Shown: positions 61,437 to 64,000 of the stretch, in pieces | Numbering within the stretch: position 1 is the first letter of the stretch | How the letters are laid out: the number at the start of each line of letters is the position of its first letter | DNA from: PWQG01 sp050486205 | Lineage (GTDB): Bacteria; Pseudomonadota; Gammaproteobacteria; Pseudomonadales; Pseudohongiellaceae | Reading direction: 5' to 3' | Assembly (NCBI GenBank): GCA_050486205.1 | Contig: JBJHCW010000005.1 | Coordinates: 62,001 to 126,000, forward strand | Length of the DNA stretch: 64,000 nucleotides | The notes under the pieces: model-generated | The model's database searches: none | What the model saw: only the letters and a program-made list of their open reading frames with translations | What the model was told of the DNA's origin: nothing | Made by a program: the position numbers and the translations under genes

Positions 61437-63737
61437 ATGAATTTCTTCTTTGATCGACATGAACTGGAGGCGCTGCGTGACGGGCGCTTCGAGTTCACCT
61501 ACGCATTGCATCCCCTGTTGGCGCTGCTCGTCGTTCTGTTGCTTGGCGTCACGGTCTGGTTTCTCTATCGTCACACGACCCGGGCCGTCAGCCCGACCTG
61601 GAAGCGGACGTTCATCGGGCTTCGTGTAGCTGTGCTGGTGTTGTTGTTCATGATTCTGCTGCGCCCCGCCATCACCACCTGGCAGGTCAATCCGCAGGAA
61701 ACCTGGCTGGCCGTACTGGTGGACGATTCGGCGAGCATGGCGGTGCAGGACCTGAACGGCAGTTCGCGTGTGGAGGCCATTCGACAGGCCCTTTTCGATA
61801 GCGGGGGAATCCTGGCGCCGCTTGAGGACAACTACCAGGTGCGGGTGTTCAGTTTTGACAGCGGTATCACGCGTGTCAATGACGCCTCCCTGCTGACTGC
61901 ATCCGGCACCAATTCCTGGCTTGGCAACGCACTGGAAGAAGTGAACACACAACTGGGCGGGCTGCAACTTGGCGCGGTTGTGATCATCAGTGACGGTGCC
62001 GACAATGGCACGATGGATCCGGTGATCGTGGCTCAGCAGTTTGGTACCCGGCAGGTGCCCGTGTTCACAGTTGGTGTGGGACAGACGCAGATACCGCGCG
62101 ATGTGGGTATTGTGAATGTCAGCGCTGACCGGACCATCATGGATGATACGGTTTTCTCGGTGAATGTCACACTGACCCAGTACGGCTATGAAGGCCAGTC
62201 GCTGGAGCTGCGGGTGCTTGACGGTGACAGTGTTGCCACGACCAAGACCGTGCAGCTCGGGCCGGATGGATCCGAGCGCCGTTATGAACTGCAGCTGGAT
62301 CCGGACAGGCGTGAACCGATACTGTATGAGCTGGAGTTTGATGCACTGCCCGATGAAGTGATTGTGGAAAACAACCGCTACCAGTTTCTGGTCGACAACT
62401 CGGAACGTCCGCCGCTCAATCTGCTGTATGTCGAGGGCCACCCCAGGAACGAGTTCAAGTTCATCCGTCGCTCGGTCACCCATGACGAAAACCTGCGTCT
62501 GGCTTCCTATCTGCAGACGGGGCCTGGCCGTTTCTATCGACAGGGGCTGACCTCGGCGCTGGAACTCAGTGATGGTTTCCCGACCCGGCGTGAGGAACTG
62601 TATCAGTATGATGCCATCATTCTCGGGGACGTCGGGCGCGATTTTTTTAATGATGATCAACTGGGCATGCTCCAGGACTTTGTTGCCGAACGCGGCGGTG
62701 GCCTGCTGGTCAGCGGCATGATGGAAGATGCCTATGTCGAGAGCCGCATGGCTGATATCCTGCCGGTGACCCTGGTACGCAGCAATCAGTTGCCACAATA
62801 TCTGCAGGGCGGCATCCGCCGCGGCAGTCACGCTACCGGTGAACTGTTTGAGCCGCAACTCACCCGAGAGGGCGCGCTGTCGCCAATGCTCAGACTGGAC
62901 GCCGATGACGCCGCCAATCGACGACTCTGGTCGGCGCTACCTGAGTTACAGGGCGTGTTTGTCACAGGGCGTGCCAAACCCGGGGCCACAGTATTGATGG
63001 AGCATCCGGTGCTGCAATACCAGAATCAGGCGCTGCCGGTGATGGCAACACAGCGCTACGGTGCCGGTCGAGCCATGGCAATCACTACGGCAAGCACCTG
63101 GCGCTGGCAGATGCTGATGCATTCTACCGATGACTCCCACGAACGGCTGTGGCGGCAGATCATGCGCTGGTTGGCGATATCATCGCCACAGCGTATCAGC
63201 GTGGAATTTGATCGGGCATTCTATCATGTCGGTGATACGGTCAATGTGAAAGCCACTGTGCTTGATGAGCGTTTCAGCCCGGATAACAACGCCTCGCTGT
63301 GGTTGCAGTTGAGCGACCCTGCGGGGCAAGCCAGCGATACTGCCATGACGTGGGATATTGATGAAGACGGTGTCTATCGCAGCAGCTTTGTGGTGGACTC
63401 GGAAGGTGTCTATCGGGTACTGCTGGATGCGGTCAGCGCCGGTGTTACGGATATGGAGCGTGAGTTCCAGTCAGCCTTTGTTGTCACACCATCCCTGCGT
63501 GAATATACCGATGCAGCGCTTGATGAAGGCATGTTGACCCGAATTGCACAGGCCAGCGGCGGGCGCTACTACCCGCTGGCCGACATCGGTCGCCTGCCGC
63601 ATGATCTTGTGCATACCCCTGGTGCGTATTCCAGGGAAGTGCGTGACGATGTGTGGGACAGTCCGTTTCTGCTGTTTCTGCTGATTGCCCTGCTCAGCAC
63701 CGACTGGGCGCTGCGGCGCAGGAAGGGGCTCTCGTGA
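61437..63737 (+). CDS. VWA-domain membrane protein with glutamine-amidotransferase-like part
   Basis: About 766 aa. Two N-terminal helices precede a von Willebrand A domain with the MIDAS DDSAS at about 96-100. The middle resembles a class I glutamine-amidotransferase fold (RGGGLLVSGMMED) lacking an obvious catalytic Cys, followed by beta-sandwich and a C-terminal helix (PFLLFLLIALLSTDWAL). This architecture occurs beside DUF4175 and DUF58 genes. ATG 61437 lies four bases after the DUF4175 stop; a GTG three bases earlier is an alternative. It is coupled to a third gene downstream. Confidence 0.78.
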   Translation: MNFFFDRHELEALRDGRFEFTYALHPLLALLVVLLLGVTVWFLYRHTTRAVSPTWKRTFIGLRVAVLVLLFMILLRPAITTWQVNPQETWLAVLVDDSASMAVQDLNGSSRVEAIRQALFDSGGILAPLEDNYQVRVFSFDSGITRVNDASLLTASGTNSWLGNALEEVNTQLGGLQLGAVVIISDGADNGTMDPVIVAQQFGTRQVPVFTVGVGQTQIPRDVGIVNVSADRTIMDDTVFSVNVTLTQYGYEGQSLELRVLDGDSVATTKTVQLGPDGSERRYELQLDPDRREPILYELEFDALPDEVIVENNRYQFLVDNSERPPLNLLYVEGHPRNEFKFIRRSVTHDENLRLASYLQTGPGRFYRQGLTSALELSDGFPTRREELYQYDAIILGDVGRDFFNDDQLGMLQDFVAERGGGLLVSGMMEDAYVESRMADILPVTLVRSNQLPQYLQGGIRRGSHATGELFEPQLTREGALSPMLRLDADDAANRRLWSALPELQGVFVTGRAKPGATVLMEHPVLQYQNQALPVMATQRYGAGRAMAITTASTWRWQMLMHSTDDSHERLWRQIMRWLAISSPQRISVEFDRAFYHVGDTVNVKATVLDERFSPDNNASLWLQLSDPAGQASDTAMTWDIDEDGVYRSSFVVDSEGVYRVLLDAVSAGVTDMEREFQSAFVVTPSLREYTDAALDEGMLTRIAQASGGRYYPLADIGRLPHDLVHTPGAYSREVRDDVWDSPFLLFLLIALLSTDWALRRRKGLS

Positions 63738-63747
63738 GGGGGCTGTC

Positions 63748-64000
63748 ATGATGTGCATGAAACAACTGAAGAAACCGCTACGCATTGGGTGGGCGGCTTT
63801 CCCGGGCCTGGTTCTTGTACTGTTGTCTGTGCTGTTCGGACCGTCAGGTCCGGTCAACGCCCAGGCAATGGACAATGAGGACATGCCATGGTTTCGGGAG
63901 CACCCGGACAAGCAGAAATTTGCCGTGATTCTGACCGGCGCTGCGGCGACCGATGACATTCGTCGACGTTTCCGGCAGTGGTCGATCGAACTGCATGACG
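63748..64000 (+). CDS. Exported protein of the same operon, 3' end beyond the window
   Basis: The first 84 residues are visible. A signal peptide (GWAAFPGLVLVLLSVLFG) ends near VNAQ, then FAVILTGAAATDDIRRRFRQW. That start resembles secreted proteins that follow DUF4175/VWA genes in similar operons, some with caspase/C13-like folds, but too little is present to assign a family. GAGGGGG lies five bases before ATG 63748. Only ten bases separate it from the VWA gene, so it is in the same operon. Confidence 0.6.
   Translation, partial: MMCMKQLKKPLRIGWAAFPGLVLVLLSVLFGPSGPVNAQAMDNEDMPWFREHPDKQKFAVILTGAAATDDIRRRFRQWSIELHD

Noticed and set aside
60876..62858. A 660-residue antisense open frame across the DUF4175 and VWA genes
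   Set aside because: Long antisense frames are expected in this GC-rich code; composition is His/Gln-rich noise and no start signal is visible.
1..64000. tRNA or rRNA genes
   Set aside because: No T-loop GGTTCGA with matching acceptor stem and no rRNA signatures were seen on either strand by eye.

Overview
The window looks like chromosome of a free-living, probably marine gammaproteobacterium. It has a CysB/Sbp sulfate module, a tgt-yajC-secD-secF cluster, prfC, MltB and MltD transglycosylases, a PanP-type aspartate decarboxylase, SoxR with its Fe-S cysteine motif, a DUF2970 protein, and a DUF3524 queuosine-type glycosyltransferase. Base composition is moderately GC-rich and even throughout. 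I see no rRNA, tRNA, insertion sequence, prophage or CRISPR array. The genus cannot be fixed from the sequence alone.

Layout. 1-2862 (minus strand): sulfate-binding protein (cut by the window edge), an OprO/P-type porin and CysB. 3044-6291: two secreted esterases and an M48 lipoprotein peptidase. 6679-7323: a DUF1707/LiaF-like protein. 7485-13278: a compact operon of a MenA-like prenyltransferase, fumarate reductase frdABCD and a MocR regulator. 13378-15915: redoxin, DUF2970 protein and a DsbD-like reductase without its usual C-terminal thioredoxin domain. 16007-24026: cold-shock protein with long leader, small membrane proteins, gamma-glutamyltransferase and a GlcG/HbpS-like protein. 24063-25668: soxR facing a metallo-beta-lactamase-fold gene across a soxS-like operator, followed by an overlapping orphan membrane gene. 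25685-31208: a possible copper-oxidation locus (CopC-like protein, c-heme/copper monooxygenase-like protein, companion secreted protein, membrane AraC regulator, secreted protein). 31395-43405: heme A synthase, nucleobase-type permease, hydrolases, PAP2 phosphatase, lipoproteins, a DUF4329 protein, a membrane winged-helix regulator and prfC. 43406-43861: a gene-free stretch with two inverted copies of a hairpin repeat. 43862-48294: tgt, yajC, secD, secF. 48298-57639: panP, mltD, mltB, the DUF3524 glycosyltransferase, an acyl-CoA ligase, a GST and a Nudix hydrolase. 57869-64000: the start of a DUF4175/VWA membrane system that runs off the edge.

How the genes work together. Sulfate uptake has regulator, outer-membrane channel and periplasmic binder side by side. 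The prenyltransferase-frd operon couples low-potential quinone synthesis to fumarate respiration. SoxR probably activates its divergent neighbour. Tgt and the DUF3524 glycosyltransferase imply queuosine, possibly sugar-modified. The least understood parts are the copper locus, the soxR-coupled membrane gene, the DUF4175/VWA system and the hairpin repeats before tgt.
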